64,000 bases of DNA from an uncultured Muribaculaceae bacterium (GTDB lineage Bacteria > Bacteroidota > Bacteroidia > Bacteroidales > Muribaculaceae). The notes beneath the pieces were generated by a model that searched no databases, was not told the DNA's origin, and saw nothing but the letters and a program-made list of their open reading frames with translations. The position numbers and the translations under genes were made by a program. Location of the stretch: contig CAJOFM010000009.1 in the NCBI GenBank assembly GCA_905233915.1, forward strand, positions 1-64,000. Direction: 5' to 3'. Below are positions 27,523 through 35,512 of the stretch, piece by piece (the first letter of the stretch is position 1; the number at the start of each line of letters is the position of its first letter).

Positions 27523-27706
27523 GTAGGGCCTCGCCTTGGCGTGGCCGTTTACCTCACGCCAAGGCGCTAAGCCGCTAAGTTTTTAGTTGAGAGTTCGTAA
27601 AATTAGCGAAATTGTCAATAAAAAACCGTAAGAGCTCAATGAGGGGAAGCCCGTCAGGGCTGGCCAGATTCTAGGCAGGAGTGGAGCGAAGCGCAACTCC
27701 TGTAAA
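27523..27706 (+). repeat. Dispersed intergenic repeat, copy C (diverged, internal part replaced)
   Basis: The first about 95 nt (to TTAGCGAAATTG) match copies A and B, the middle is unrelated, and 27674-27706 again carries the GGCAGGAGT...ACTCCTG hairpin module. The 552-nt gap 27318-27869 holds the riboswitch, its promoter and this element. After it come about 160 nt of AT-rich sequence up to the CRISPR array. Confidence 0.7.
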
Positions 27707-27869
27707 ACGACACATTCCCGACTAAAAAATTGAAAAATTTCCCGAAACCCCACCACGTGCACGCGCGGACGAAACGGACAAAACATGTCTTTGAGACCTT
27801 ATTAATGGTGTCATCTAGCACTACACATCTACAATAGTAGAAACTAATCCAAATTTACGTGATAACGCA

Positions 27870-29622
27870 TTTGCGAATTGCTTTCAAATTTAGTATCTTT
27901 GCAGTTCGACGAGCCGTGCCCGACGGTCGCCGTGCGTTGTGAATTGCTTTCAAATTTAGTATCTTTGCAGTTCAGCATGTAGTAGTGCCAGTAGTTGTCC
28001 AGTTGTGAATTGCTTTCAAATTTAGTATCTTTGCAGTATAGCGGAAATCATTGATAGTGCCAATGTTGTTGTGAATTGCTTTCAAATTTAGTATCTTTGC
28101 AGTAGGGTACCACGGCCATGACGTATTACTGGTGTTGTGAATTGCTTTCAAATTTAGTATCTTTGCAGTCAAGATACCATGTTCCTCAAAGTACTTTTTG
28201 TTGTGAATTGCTTTCAAATTTAGTATCTTTGCAGTTTAGCCACAAATCATGTAGGCTGTCGTCGCGTTGTGAATTGCTTTCAAATTTAGTATCTTTGCAG
28301 TACGAGCCACTGCGATGCGCTGCCCTCGCCAGTTGTGAATTGCTTTCAAATTTAGTATCTTTGCAGTTCAAGGATGAGACGTTGCCCGCCAACCGTGGTT
28401 GTGAATTGCTTTCAAATTTAGTATCTTTGCAGTTCTCCTGGGCGGCGACTTGCGGGTCACGGAGTTGTGAATTGCTTTCAAATTTAGTATCTTTGCAGTC
28501 CATGGGCACCTCGTGCCACTCCTCAAGTTGTTGTGAATTGCTTTCAAATTTAGTATCTTTGCAGTCGCGTGCTCGGCAACGACAAGTGGCGCACCGTTGT
28601 GAATTGCTTTCAAATTTAGTATCTTTGCAGTCAAGCGTATCGTATGACACGCGAGGAGATTGTTGTGAATTGCTTTCAAATTTAGTATCTTTGCAGTATA
28701 CTTGACAGGGACAGGATGGACAACTGGTTGTGAATTGCTTTCAAATTTAGTATCTTTGCAGTTTCATCGGCGGGGCGGTGTCCAGTACTGGAGTTGTGAA
28801 TTGCTTTCAAATTTAGTATCTTTGCAGTAGCATCCAGACAGTCACTGATAGCGCCAGCGTTGTGAATTGCTTTCAAATTTAGTATCTTTGCAGTCACGGC
28901 TGTTGTATCGTGCCGATGACCGATGTTGTGAATTGCTTTCAAATTTAGTATCTTTGCAGTCATTGTGCATCACAGGACAAAGCAGAGGCAGTTGTGAATT
29001 GCTTTCAAATTTAGTATCTTTGCAGTTCTGCGGTATTGATGACACTATCAAGGTATGTTGTGAATTGCTTTCAAATTTAGTATCTTTGCAGTCAATGGGC
29101 ACTCCGCTAAGCCGATGGGGGTAGTTGTGAATTGCTTTCAAATTTAGTATCTTTGCAGTCAGTGACCGGGCGGGGGCCGCAGTGATGCGGTTGTGAATTG
29201 CTTTCAAATTTAGTATCTTTGCAGTGGGCGCATGTATCATGGGATGGGCTAACATTGTTGTGAATTGCTTTCAAATTTAGTATCTTTGCAGTACCCTGCA
29301 CGGCTTCATCAGCGGCGACAGGTTGTGAATTGCTTTCAAATTTAGTATCTTTGCAGTGCCTCTATGCGGGCGATGTTCGGCTGTGCCGTTGTGAATTGCT
29401 TTCAAATTTAGTATCTTTGCAGTGGAGTCGCCGCTGATGAAGCCGTGCAGCGTGTTGTGAATTGCTTTCAAATTTAGTATCTTTGCAGTACGTCATGGTG
29501 TTTGTTCATGTCAAGCCTGGTTGTGAATTGCTTTCAAATTTAGTATCTTTGCAGTCCAATTTTATTTTTGTACTGCCAACGGGACTGTTGTGAATTGCTT
29601 TCAAATTTAGTATCTTTGCAGT
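27870..29622 (+). CRISPR. Type II-C CRISPR array, 27 repeats and 26 spacers
   Basis: The repeat is 36 nt and begins GTTGTGAATTGCTTTC and ends TAGTATCTTTGCAGT. Spacers are 29-31 nt, mostly 30. The first repeat (27870-27905) differs at positions 1 and 5; the other repeats appear identical. The crRNA sense is the plus strand, because the 5' half of the repeat is complementary to the plus-strand tracrRNA anti-repeat. Each repeat holds TTG (positions 2-4), 20 nt, TATCTTTG (25-32), the local promoter form, with expected start near the repeat/spacer border. The degenerate repeat is at the crRNA 5' end, so the acquisition end is probably the cas2 side. Spacers at 29293-29321 and 29424-29453 share a 24-nt core in opposite orientation. 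Confidence 0.98.
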
Positions 29623-29722
29623 ATAATAGTTCCAAAACAATGAAACATAGCCTATTACATTGTTTCTTCAAAAACAATAATTAATCTGCAAGACAAAAAA
29701 ACCTCCTAAAAGGAGGTTTTTA
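29623..29722. promoter_or_regulatory. Presumed leader of the array with inverted repeat and bidirectional terminator
   Basis: AT-rich spacer between the last repeat and cas2. AAACAATG (29635-29642) and CATTGTTT (29658-29665) form an 8-bp inverted repeat. ACCTCCT-AAA-AGGAGGT (29701-29717), flanked by an A-run and a T-run, is a terminator for both cas2 (minus) and the array (plus). Leader status is inferred from the position of the degenerate repeat at the other end. Confidence 0.6.
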
Positions 29723-29726
29723 TTTT

Positions 29727-30080
29727 CTAAAAGATTTCAAGTTGTACTCCAGCCAATTGTTTTTCTTTGACTGAATTGCCATAAAAAAGTTCCATTTCAC
29801 CAAATTGCTTATCAGTCACACATAATATTCCCACATTACCCGAAGGTGGCAACATGGTTTTTACACGTCTAATGTGAGCCTCAGCATTTTCTCTGCTGGT
29901 ACAATGCCTCAAGTAGATGGAAAACTGGAACATGATGAATCCATCACCCATGATGTCTTTGCGGAACTTTGCTGCATCTTTGCGTTGCTTCTTTGTCTCG
30001 GTGGGCAGATCATAAAAAACCATTATCCACATGATACGATATTGGCTAAATCGTTCTTGTTTGATGAGCATGAGGGACAC
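29727..30080 (-). CDS. cas2: CRISPR-associated endoribonuclease Cas2
   Basis: 117 residues. The core MWIMVFYDLPTETKKQRKD carries the Cas2 Asp in YDLP, followed by GFIMFQFSIYLRHC, as in type II-C Cas2. The annotated ATG at 30080 gives a 16-residue extension; ATGs at 30071 and 30032 are alternatives. It follows cas1 by 5 nt. With Cas1 it forms the spacer integration complex. Confidence 0.97.
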   Translation of the reverse strand: MSLMLIKQERFSQYRIMWIMVFYDLPTETKKQRKDAAKFRKDIMGDGFIMFQFSIYLRHCTSRENAEAHIRRVKTMLPPSGNVGILCVTDKQFGEMELFYGNSVKEKQLAGVQLEIF

Positions 30081-30085
30081 TTATT

Positions 30086-31018
30086 CTATAGTTCGGGGTA
30101 AATCAGACATTTTGCCTCTCCTGAGAAACATTTATATAATGATGCCACTGTCTGGTCAACAGCAACCATAAGAGGACGGTCATGGCCATTGATGTGTACG
30201 TCAATTGTGGGTAGAGACAGCAGCTCACGCTTAATCTCGAGAGTGAGTTCTCCTAAATCCTTATGTCTCGCTATGATTCTCCTAACCAAACCATCAACCA
30301 CTGGTCTGTATGGCTCCATGATATCGTCAGTTAGGCAATAGGCATTATAACGATTGTGATGATGAATACCTATAGAAGGCAACAATCCTGCTGCAACAAT
30401 ACTGCGTGCAACAACAGCACGCAGAATCGCATAGCCGTAATTCAAGAGGTTGTTAGGTGGTTCACCATCTCGTCCTCGTGTAAATCCAGAAAACTCGGGA
30501 AAAATATTTTTCCAATAATAGGCTGCAGCACGGGCTTCCAGATTGCCGGCATCATCACTGCGCACTTGCTTCGCCCAGGCATGCATGTTGCCATTATCGG
30601 CTCCGACAAGACATTCCAAATTAGCTGCTTGATTGGCAATCTTGGCCTGAACAGTCTGTTGCCACAACTGCTTACGCAAAGGTTTTGGGCACTCTACCTG
30701 CTGCCGAGAGCGTTCGCCCATTAAAATATTGCCTTCCATAGGCAGCATCAATGCTGTAGGATGATGAGTGCTATCACAAGTTATGAGCGCACAATTATTC
30801 TCGGCCAAACATTCAAGCAAACCTTGAGTAACCGTGATGCGCTTGTCATCAAGAATGACCACGCCAATATTCTCAATGGGAAATGTGCGCTCGGCTTCCT
30901 TCTTGAAGGTTTCGGATAACGACCCATTCTTCTCGACCTGGGGCAGCCTTAACACCATCTGCCCATTACGCAGACTCAGATAGGCCGGGTTGCCGAAATA
31001 TAGCGTTTTCTTCACCAT
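30086..31018 (-). CDS. cas1: CRISPR-associated integrase Cas1
   Basis: 310 residues, normal for type II Cas1. N-terminal beta domain (KKTLYFGNPAYLSLRNGQMV). The C-terminal helical domain carries the metal-binding residues: Glu in GNLEARAAAYYWK, His in SIGIHHHNRYNAY, and Asp/Glu in DDIMEPYRPVVD. It starts 6 nt after the cas9 stop codon. No csn2 or cas4 is present, which defines subtype II-C. Confidence 0.98.
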   Translation of the reverse strand: MVKKTLYFGNPAYLSLRNGQMVLRLPQVEKNGSLSETFKKEAERTFPIENIGVVILDDKRITVTQGLLECLAENNCALITCDSTHHPTALMLPMEGNILMGERSRQQVECPKPLRKQLWQQTVQAKIANQAANLECLVGADNGNMHAWAKQVRSDDAGNLEARAAAYYWKNIFPEFSGFTRGRDGEPPNNLLNYGYAILRAVVARSIVAAGLLPSIGIHHHNRYNAYCLTDDIMEPYRPVVDGLVRRIIARHKDLGELTLEIKRELLSLPTIDVHINGHDRPLMVAVDQTVASLYKCFSGEAKCLIYPEL

Positions 31019-31024
31019 GAGTCG

Positions 31025-34000
31025 TTAATACTCTCCCACATGAACGATCTTGCCTATGTGGTTGAGTCTCACTTTTACTATTCCTTTGAGACCATTGGCA
31101 TTTCTTATTCTGAAAAATGCCACTCCTTGCGGCAGTGAGTTTCCAGCGGTCACGCTGGTCTCATACTGATGCCTAAAGAAATAGTCATTTGATGTCAATT
31201 TCTGCACTCTAAACAGATGAGGAACTATCAGGGCATAGTTGGACTCGTCCATGAGATCTATTTCGCTGGGCACGAAGCCATGTTCCTCATCAGGAAAGAC
31301 AAAATATTCGTTTTGTTTCATCGTGAACTTGAATTTCCATCCCTCGCACTCGTTATGACGCTTATCAACTATGGGCATATCATTATTGATTCGGACAATT
31401 GCTTCATAGTAAGAAACGATTTTCTCTTGCCAGTTGCCTGCAGCATCCTCATAGATAGCCACATGATGATTATTGCTTGTGCTAACGAAATCAACAGGCA
31501 TTGTCTTTCCATCGTCAACGGTCATGACACTTCCGTCACGGTTCAACTTGTCATGCAAGGGGGTTGCCACAGCCACACCAGTGATGGTTACCCTCTTGAT
31601 GGCAATGCCTTTATCCTGATTAAGCCAGATGGGATTTTCATCAAGGTTACTGAAAGCCTTATTTGCATCTTGACCACATTCGTCATATCTGCGTTGTAAG
31701 ATATCCCTCACCTTACGATCAACTACCTTAGATATGTTTAATGAAGGATCGATGGGTTTGCGTACGGTATAATAGGTTTCAAGCCACACAAGCTTCACAC
31801 TCTCAGGCACCTGTTGTGAATGCGCTGCGTCGGTATAGATGGGATTTACCGACAAAGCATTCTTCCCTGTGAAGGCTTTTTTGGCATTGCCTCCACATTC
31901 ATCCAACCTATTCATGAGCGCTTCTCGATAGTCCTTACGAGCAACCATTGCAATCCGCTGGGCATCGAACTTACCCGACACTTTCTCCACTTTGGTGACA
32001 TAACGGTGTCGTTGACCATAAATAGTCTCGTTGTGCAACTGGGCGCGTGGCGTGAGCGTCACTTGACGAACGTTGCTTCCTGTCACATGGTTCACATTAG
32101 GCGTAGCGACTTTATTCTTAGCCTTGATGGAAACTAAGATATCTTCCATGTGTTCAAGAGCGCTTTTGCGGAATTTATCAAGTGGGATTGGAGGCATGAA
32201 ACGACCAGTCTTTTTATTGATAAGTTTTGAACGAAGAGCCATGACCTCGGCATGCAATTCATCTTCATGTGCACTCAAATGATTAAGATAATTCACATGC
32301 TCCAAACGGGTGAATGCAACAGTGAGTGCATCCATCGCATGATGACGATGGTCATTGCGTTTCGACCAGTCCTTGATGATTTTCACTTCTTGCCCATTGC
32401 GGTTGATGTAAGTTTCAACTCGTTCCAGTTTTTTATATTTGGGCAAGTTGAGTTCCTTCATCATGTCAACAAGTTGCCAATCCTCACGCAGACGGGCTGT
32501 GATAGCGCCGATCGTGGGCACAACAGTGCGGCACACTTGCATCAGTATCTCTTTAGCCTTGCGGGCAATATATTGCGTATCCGCAAGGTCACGATTCAAA
32601 AAGTCCTCGGGTATTTCTTGTTCGGTAGTGATAAGATTCTTGTATTTCTTGTTTGTGCCATTCTTGTTCTTGCTATCATACAAGAAAGCAATGCGCTGGC
32701 GGTATTGCTCAGCACCCACTTCACCGTATTTCTCAAGAACATAGTCCATTGCAGTCTTGTTACCTTTCTCTTTATTAGCCTCGCTTGTTTCAAGAGTCTT
32801 ATTGGATTGTGAATCATCAAACAGTTTGGCCTGAGGAATAATGTGCTCTATCTCAAACCTATTACTAAACAGTTGTTCACGGGGGATGTATGTGTCAGAG
32901 TACAGGGTATGGAAACCATTGTCCTTCAACTCTAAATACAGCCTGTAACGGATGATATCATTGCGACTTGGATGGGCGATTCCAAACTGCTCCTGCAGCT
33001 CCTTGATGTATTTTTCATTCTCCTTTGTGCGTCTTTCGATTGATTGGGAAGCCCTATCGCGTTGGTCGCGGGTCTGTTTGAGGCTACGAGCCATCTCCAC
33101 ATGTATCTCATCAAACCGTTTGGTGCCATCACGCATTACGCCATATTCCTGCATCAGGGCATTCACCACATGAATCATTTGGTTCAAAATCTTTTCAACC
33201 ACAGGATTGCGCAAGCTGTTTCTAGGTAGGACTTCAAGAGCCGCTTGCAAGGAGCGAGAATCAAGTTCCTCGCGTGTTAGAGACTGAGCTGAATGCTTAT
33301 ATCCAGCCGCAACACATGCGTCGCTATACTTCTTGCCATCCAGCAAGTGAGGCATGATGTTCTTGATGGCCTTGGAACTCAACGAGCCATAGTCTTGCTC
33401 AAATCGAACGGAGGCAATAACAGCTGCATATTCTTCATTTAACCCAGTGAGTTCTTGTATATGCTCTTTCAAGCGGACATCCCCTGTCTCGCTATTATCT
33501 CCCTCGTAGGAGTAAAGCAGGTGCCAAAGCCTATAGGCGGGCTGGTCAAGGTAATTGTCCAGCTGCTCGGGGTTGAACTCCAAAAAGTCGGTATTTGCGC
33601 CAATGGCTTTGAACACTTGAGTTATAAACTGCATCTTGGAGGCATAGTCCAATTTATCAAAATCATCAACGTCATGGCCACTCCATTCAAGAATTTGCTT
33701 GTAGGCACTGATTAATTGCACCTGAGTCGTATTGCCTTGTAAGGACTTGTGGTTTGTCGAATATTTCTTCGAATTGAGGCCAAGTAACTTTATCATTGCA
33801 GTATTATTCAACTCATTGTTCACAGTTAACTCATTGAACAAGAGTTGACGCTGTTCTTTCGTGAGAAGTGTTGTTTGGCCTGTATTCTTATCCTCGATGA
33901 CTACATTATTCAATTCTTGACTGACCTTAAAGGCCTGGAACAATGGTGAGTTCTTGGGGCACACGCGTGGTCCAGTCATCACCTTCTTAGACTTGCCATC

Positions 34001-35164
34001 AACCTGTACTGTGATTTCCTTACCCTCAAGTTCGCAGAACGAGATAAGGCCTTTCTTAGACTTCAGCTTGCGTTGATAGAAGATAATGGTATCACGCATT
34101 TCCTCTTTAAGTTCGTCGGTCAATTCAGGATGGAACTGTCGCTGAGTCTCCCAAATTTTATTAAACTCATTGAGGTAGTCCTGGCGATAAAAGACACGAT
34201 TCTTCAAGCTGAAGTGAGGGTCAGCATCCAATTTCTGCATCAGATATTGACCCACAGTTAGTTTTTTGAAATACAATTCCTTGCTGTGGTCACTGATTCG
34301 GCCCAGATAGCCACTGGAGTTGGCGATATTGCCATTGATGTCGCAGAGCACTGCAACGACTTCTTCGATGGGCAGTTGCTTGCTCGGAGCCTCACTGCGC
34401 CACCTATAGGACACCTGTAAGCGCGTTTTGCGGTCTTTGACAGTAGCCGATGAGATGCTTTTAGCGCCATTAAAGATCCTTGAGGTGTCGTTTTTGCCAC
34501 GTCCCGTTACCTTATTCCGCATTTCATCATCGAGAATACCAGGATAAAACTGTGCCTGGAAATCCCAAATCGCATTAAACTCGGCTCTCAAGTCTGACTG
34601 GTAAAAAGTGGGAATGTACCTCTTTCCTTGTTGAATAATCTCATAAACTAATTGGCCAGGGGTCAGATGCTCGTCATATAACCTGCGGGCAATCGACATT
34701 CCGTCAATCAGTTGTCCGTCTTCTTGCTTATCTGCTTTGCGGTTACTTTTATAGCCACGTTTTTTATTGATCATGAGCAAGACTCGTGAGAGTTGTTCAA
34801 GCGTGATTTCTTCAGTAGCGGCTTTAGTTCGTAACCGGTAAGTCTCAAACGTGGTATTATTGCCATCCTCATATAAGAGGGTATCCTTTGAGATAAAGCC
34901 TGTTTTCAAGAGCAAGTCGATAAGATGCTTGCGACGCTGTTTATATCGTTGAAGATTAATACGCATGCCATGCTTTTGATTGCGCAAAGCTGTTGAAGAA
35001 ACACTCTTGCCTTTTTCAAAATCATTCTTTTCTTGACTGTCTATTGGAGCGATGCGTACACCCATTTTAATAATTTGGGATTTTTCGCTTGATTCTTCCG
35101 CTTGGTCAACAACAGCCCAGCCGATACTACTTGTTCCCAGGTCTAGTCCTAATATTCTTTTCAT
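31025..35164 (-). CDS. cas9: CRISPR-associated endonuclease Cas9, type II-C
   Basis: 1379 residues, within the range of the long Cas9s of Bacteroidetes. RuvC-I is at the N-terminus (ILGLDLGTSSIGWAVVD, Asp 8), followed by an Arg-rich bridge helix (RMNLQRYKQRRK-type, here RINLQRYKQRRKHL) and the recognition lobe. RuvC-II is IHVEMARSLKQT (Glu about 691), HNH is EIEHIIPQAKLFDDS (His about 774), RuvC-III is DHRHHAMDALTVAF (about 940-950), and a C-terminal PAM-interacting region follows. All catalytic motifs are present, so it should be an active RNA-guided nuclease. PAM preference cannot be read from the sequence. First gene of the cas9-cas1-cas2 operon; codon and base use are more AT-rich than the flanking genes, which suggests transfer as a unit. 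Confidence 0.99.
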   Translation of the reverse strand: MKRILGLDLGTSSIGWAVVDQAEESSEKSQIIKMGVRIAPIDSQEKNDFEKGKSVSSTALRNQKHGMRINLQRYKQRRKHLIDLLLKTGFISKDTLLYEDGNNTTFETYRLRTKAATEEITLEQLSRVLLMINKKRGYKSNRKADKQEDGQLIDGMSIARRLYDEHLTPGQLVYEIIQQGKRYIPTFYQSDLRAEFNAIWDFQAQFYPGILDDEMRNKVTGRGKNDTSRIFNGAKSISSATVKDRKTRLQVSYRWRSEAPSKQLPIEEVVAVLCDINGNIANSSGYLGRISDHSKELYFKKLTVGQYLMQKLDADPHFSLKNRVFYRQDYLNEFNKIWETQRQFHPELTDELKEEMRDTIIFYQRKLKSKKGLISFCELEGKEITVQVDGKSKKVMTGPRVCPKNSPLFQAFKVSQELNNVVIEDKNTGQTTLLTKEQRQLLFNELTVNNELNNTAMIKLLGLNSKKYSTNHKSLQGNTTQVQLISAYKQILEWSGHDVDDFDKLDYASKMQFITQVFKAIGANTDFLEFNPEQLDNYLDQPAYRLWHLLYSYEGDNSETGDVRLKEHIQELTGLNEEYAAVIASVRFEQDYGSLSSKAIKNIMPHLLDGKKYSDACVAAGYKHSAQSLTREELDSRSLQAALEVLPRNSLRNPVVEKILNQMIHVVNALMQEYGVMRDGTKRFDEIHVEMARSLKQTRDQRDRASQSIERRTKENEKYIKELQEQFGIAHPSRNDIIRYRLYLELKDNGFHTLYSDTYIPREQLFSNRFEIEHIIPQAKLFDDSQSNKTLETSEANKEKGNKTAMDYVLEKYGEVGAEQYRQRIAFLYDSKNKNGTNKKYKNLITTEQEIPEDFLNRDLADTQYIARKAKEILMQVCRTVVPTIGAITARLREDWQLVDMMKELNLPKYKKLERVETYINRNGQEVKIIKDWSKRNDHRHHAMDALTVAFTRLEHVNYLNHLSAHEDELHAEVMALRSKLINKKTGRFMPPIPLDKFRKSALEHMEDILVSIKAKNKVATPNVNHVTGSNVRQVTLTPRAQLHNETIYGQRHRYVTKVEKVSGKFDAQRIAMVARKDYREALMNRLDECGGNAKKAFTGKNALSVNPIYTDAAHSQQVPESVKLVWLETYYTVRKPIDPSLNISKVVDRKVRDILQRRYDECGQDANKAFSNLDENPIWLNQDKGIAIKRVTITGVAVATPLHDKLNRDGSVMTVDDGKTMPVDFVSTSNNHHVAIYEDAAGNWQEKIVSYYEAIVRINNDMPIVDKRHNECEGWKFKFTMKQNEYFVFPDEEHGFVPSEIDLMDESNYALIVPHLFRVQKLTSNDYFFRHQYETSVTAGNSLPQGVAFFRIRNANGLKGIVKVRLNHIGKIVHVGEY

Positions 35165-35198
35165 GATAGAGTATTCAATGATAGATTAATAATTTTCA

Positions 35199-35206
35199 CA
35201 AAGGTA
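35199..35206 (-). promoter_or_regulatory. Probable -7 box of the cas9 operon
   Basis: TACCTTTG on the minus strand, 34 nt ahead of the cas9 ATG. The -33 part is weak (CTG at 35227-35229). It lies back to back with the tracrRNA promoter. Confidence 0.5.
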
Positions 35207-35247
35207 ATAATAAATCACTAATTTTTCAGCATTTTATTGCCCATTTT

Positions 35248-35278
35248 TTTGACATTATAATGAAAAGTAGTATCTTTG
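35248..35278 (+). promoter_or_regulatory. tracrRNA promoter, similar to the repeat-borne promoters
   Basis: TTTG (35248-35251), 19 nt, TATCTTTG (35271-35278). The 14 nt TAGTATCTTTGCAG at 35268-35281 are identical to repeat positions 22-35. Confidence 0.8.
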
Positions 35279-35282
35279 CAGA

Positions 35283-35363
35283 ACAAATTTGAAGCAATTC
35301 ACAATAAGGAACAATTCCGTTGTGAAAACATCAAGAGCGGGACAATGTCTCGTTCTTTTTTTT
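35283..35363 (+). ncRNA. tracrRNA
   Basis: The anti-repeat AAATTTGAAGCAATTCACAA (35285-35304) pairs with the 5' half of the crRNA repeat, with one bulged U on the crRNA side. A short GGAA-CAA-TTCC stem follows (about 35308-35318) and may be the nexus. A 9-bp terminator hairpin (GAGCGGGAC / GTCTCGTTC, 35335-35355) ends in eight Ts (35356-35363). The 5' end is estimated from the promoter. It is transcribed away from cas9. It would guide crRNA processing with RNase III and crRNA loading into Cas9. Confidence 0.92.
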
Positions 35364-35451
35364 GTAAAAGCAAATGGGGCAGATGTGATATTTATCATCA
35401 ATTGCCTCAGGGCTGAGGCGGCGTCGCGACATAAAAAAAGAATGGATTCTT

Positions 35452-35482
35452 TTTGTTCTGTGCTCGACTTGCACTAATTTTG
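35452..35482 (+). promoter_or_regulatory. Promoter of the C45-like hydrolase gene
   Basis: TTTG (35452-35455), 19 nt, TAATTTTG (35475-35482), 31 nt ahead of the ATG at 35513. A GCCTCA-GGGC-TGAGGC hairpin (35404-35419) lies between the tracrRNA end and this promoter. Confidence 0.75.
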
Positions 35483-35512
35483 TGGCAGCAACGTAACTAA
35501 AAAGTCAAGGAT

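Noticed and set aside
27583-27786. 67-codon minus-strand frame next to the array
   Set aside because: It overlaps dispersed repeat copy C and has no protein features.
28038-28858. Spacers at 28038-28067 and 28829-28858 share a TGATAG-GCCA-like segment
   Set aside because: Only about 14 of 16 positions match and the differences are not codon-spaced; chance is likely.
28118-29471. Long open frames of repeated Leu/Ser/Asn-rich units on both strands across 27972-29471
   Set aside because: They are an effect of the 66-nt repeat-plus-spacer period, a multiple of three; the sequence is the CRISPR array.
27870-29622. Reading the array as transcribed from the cas2 side on the minus strand
   Set aside because: A minus-strand crRNA would be identical in sense to the tracrRNA anti-repeat and could not pair with it; the tracrRNA terminator is on the plus strand.
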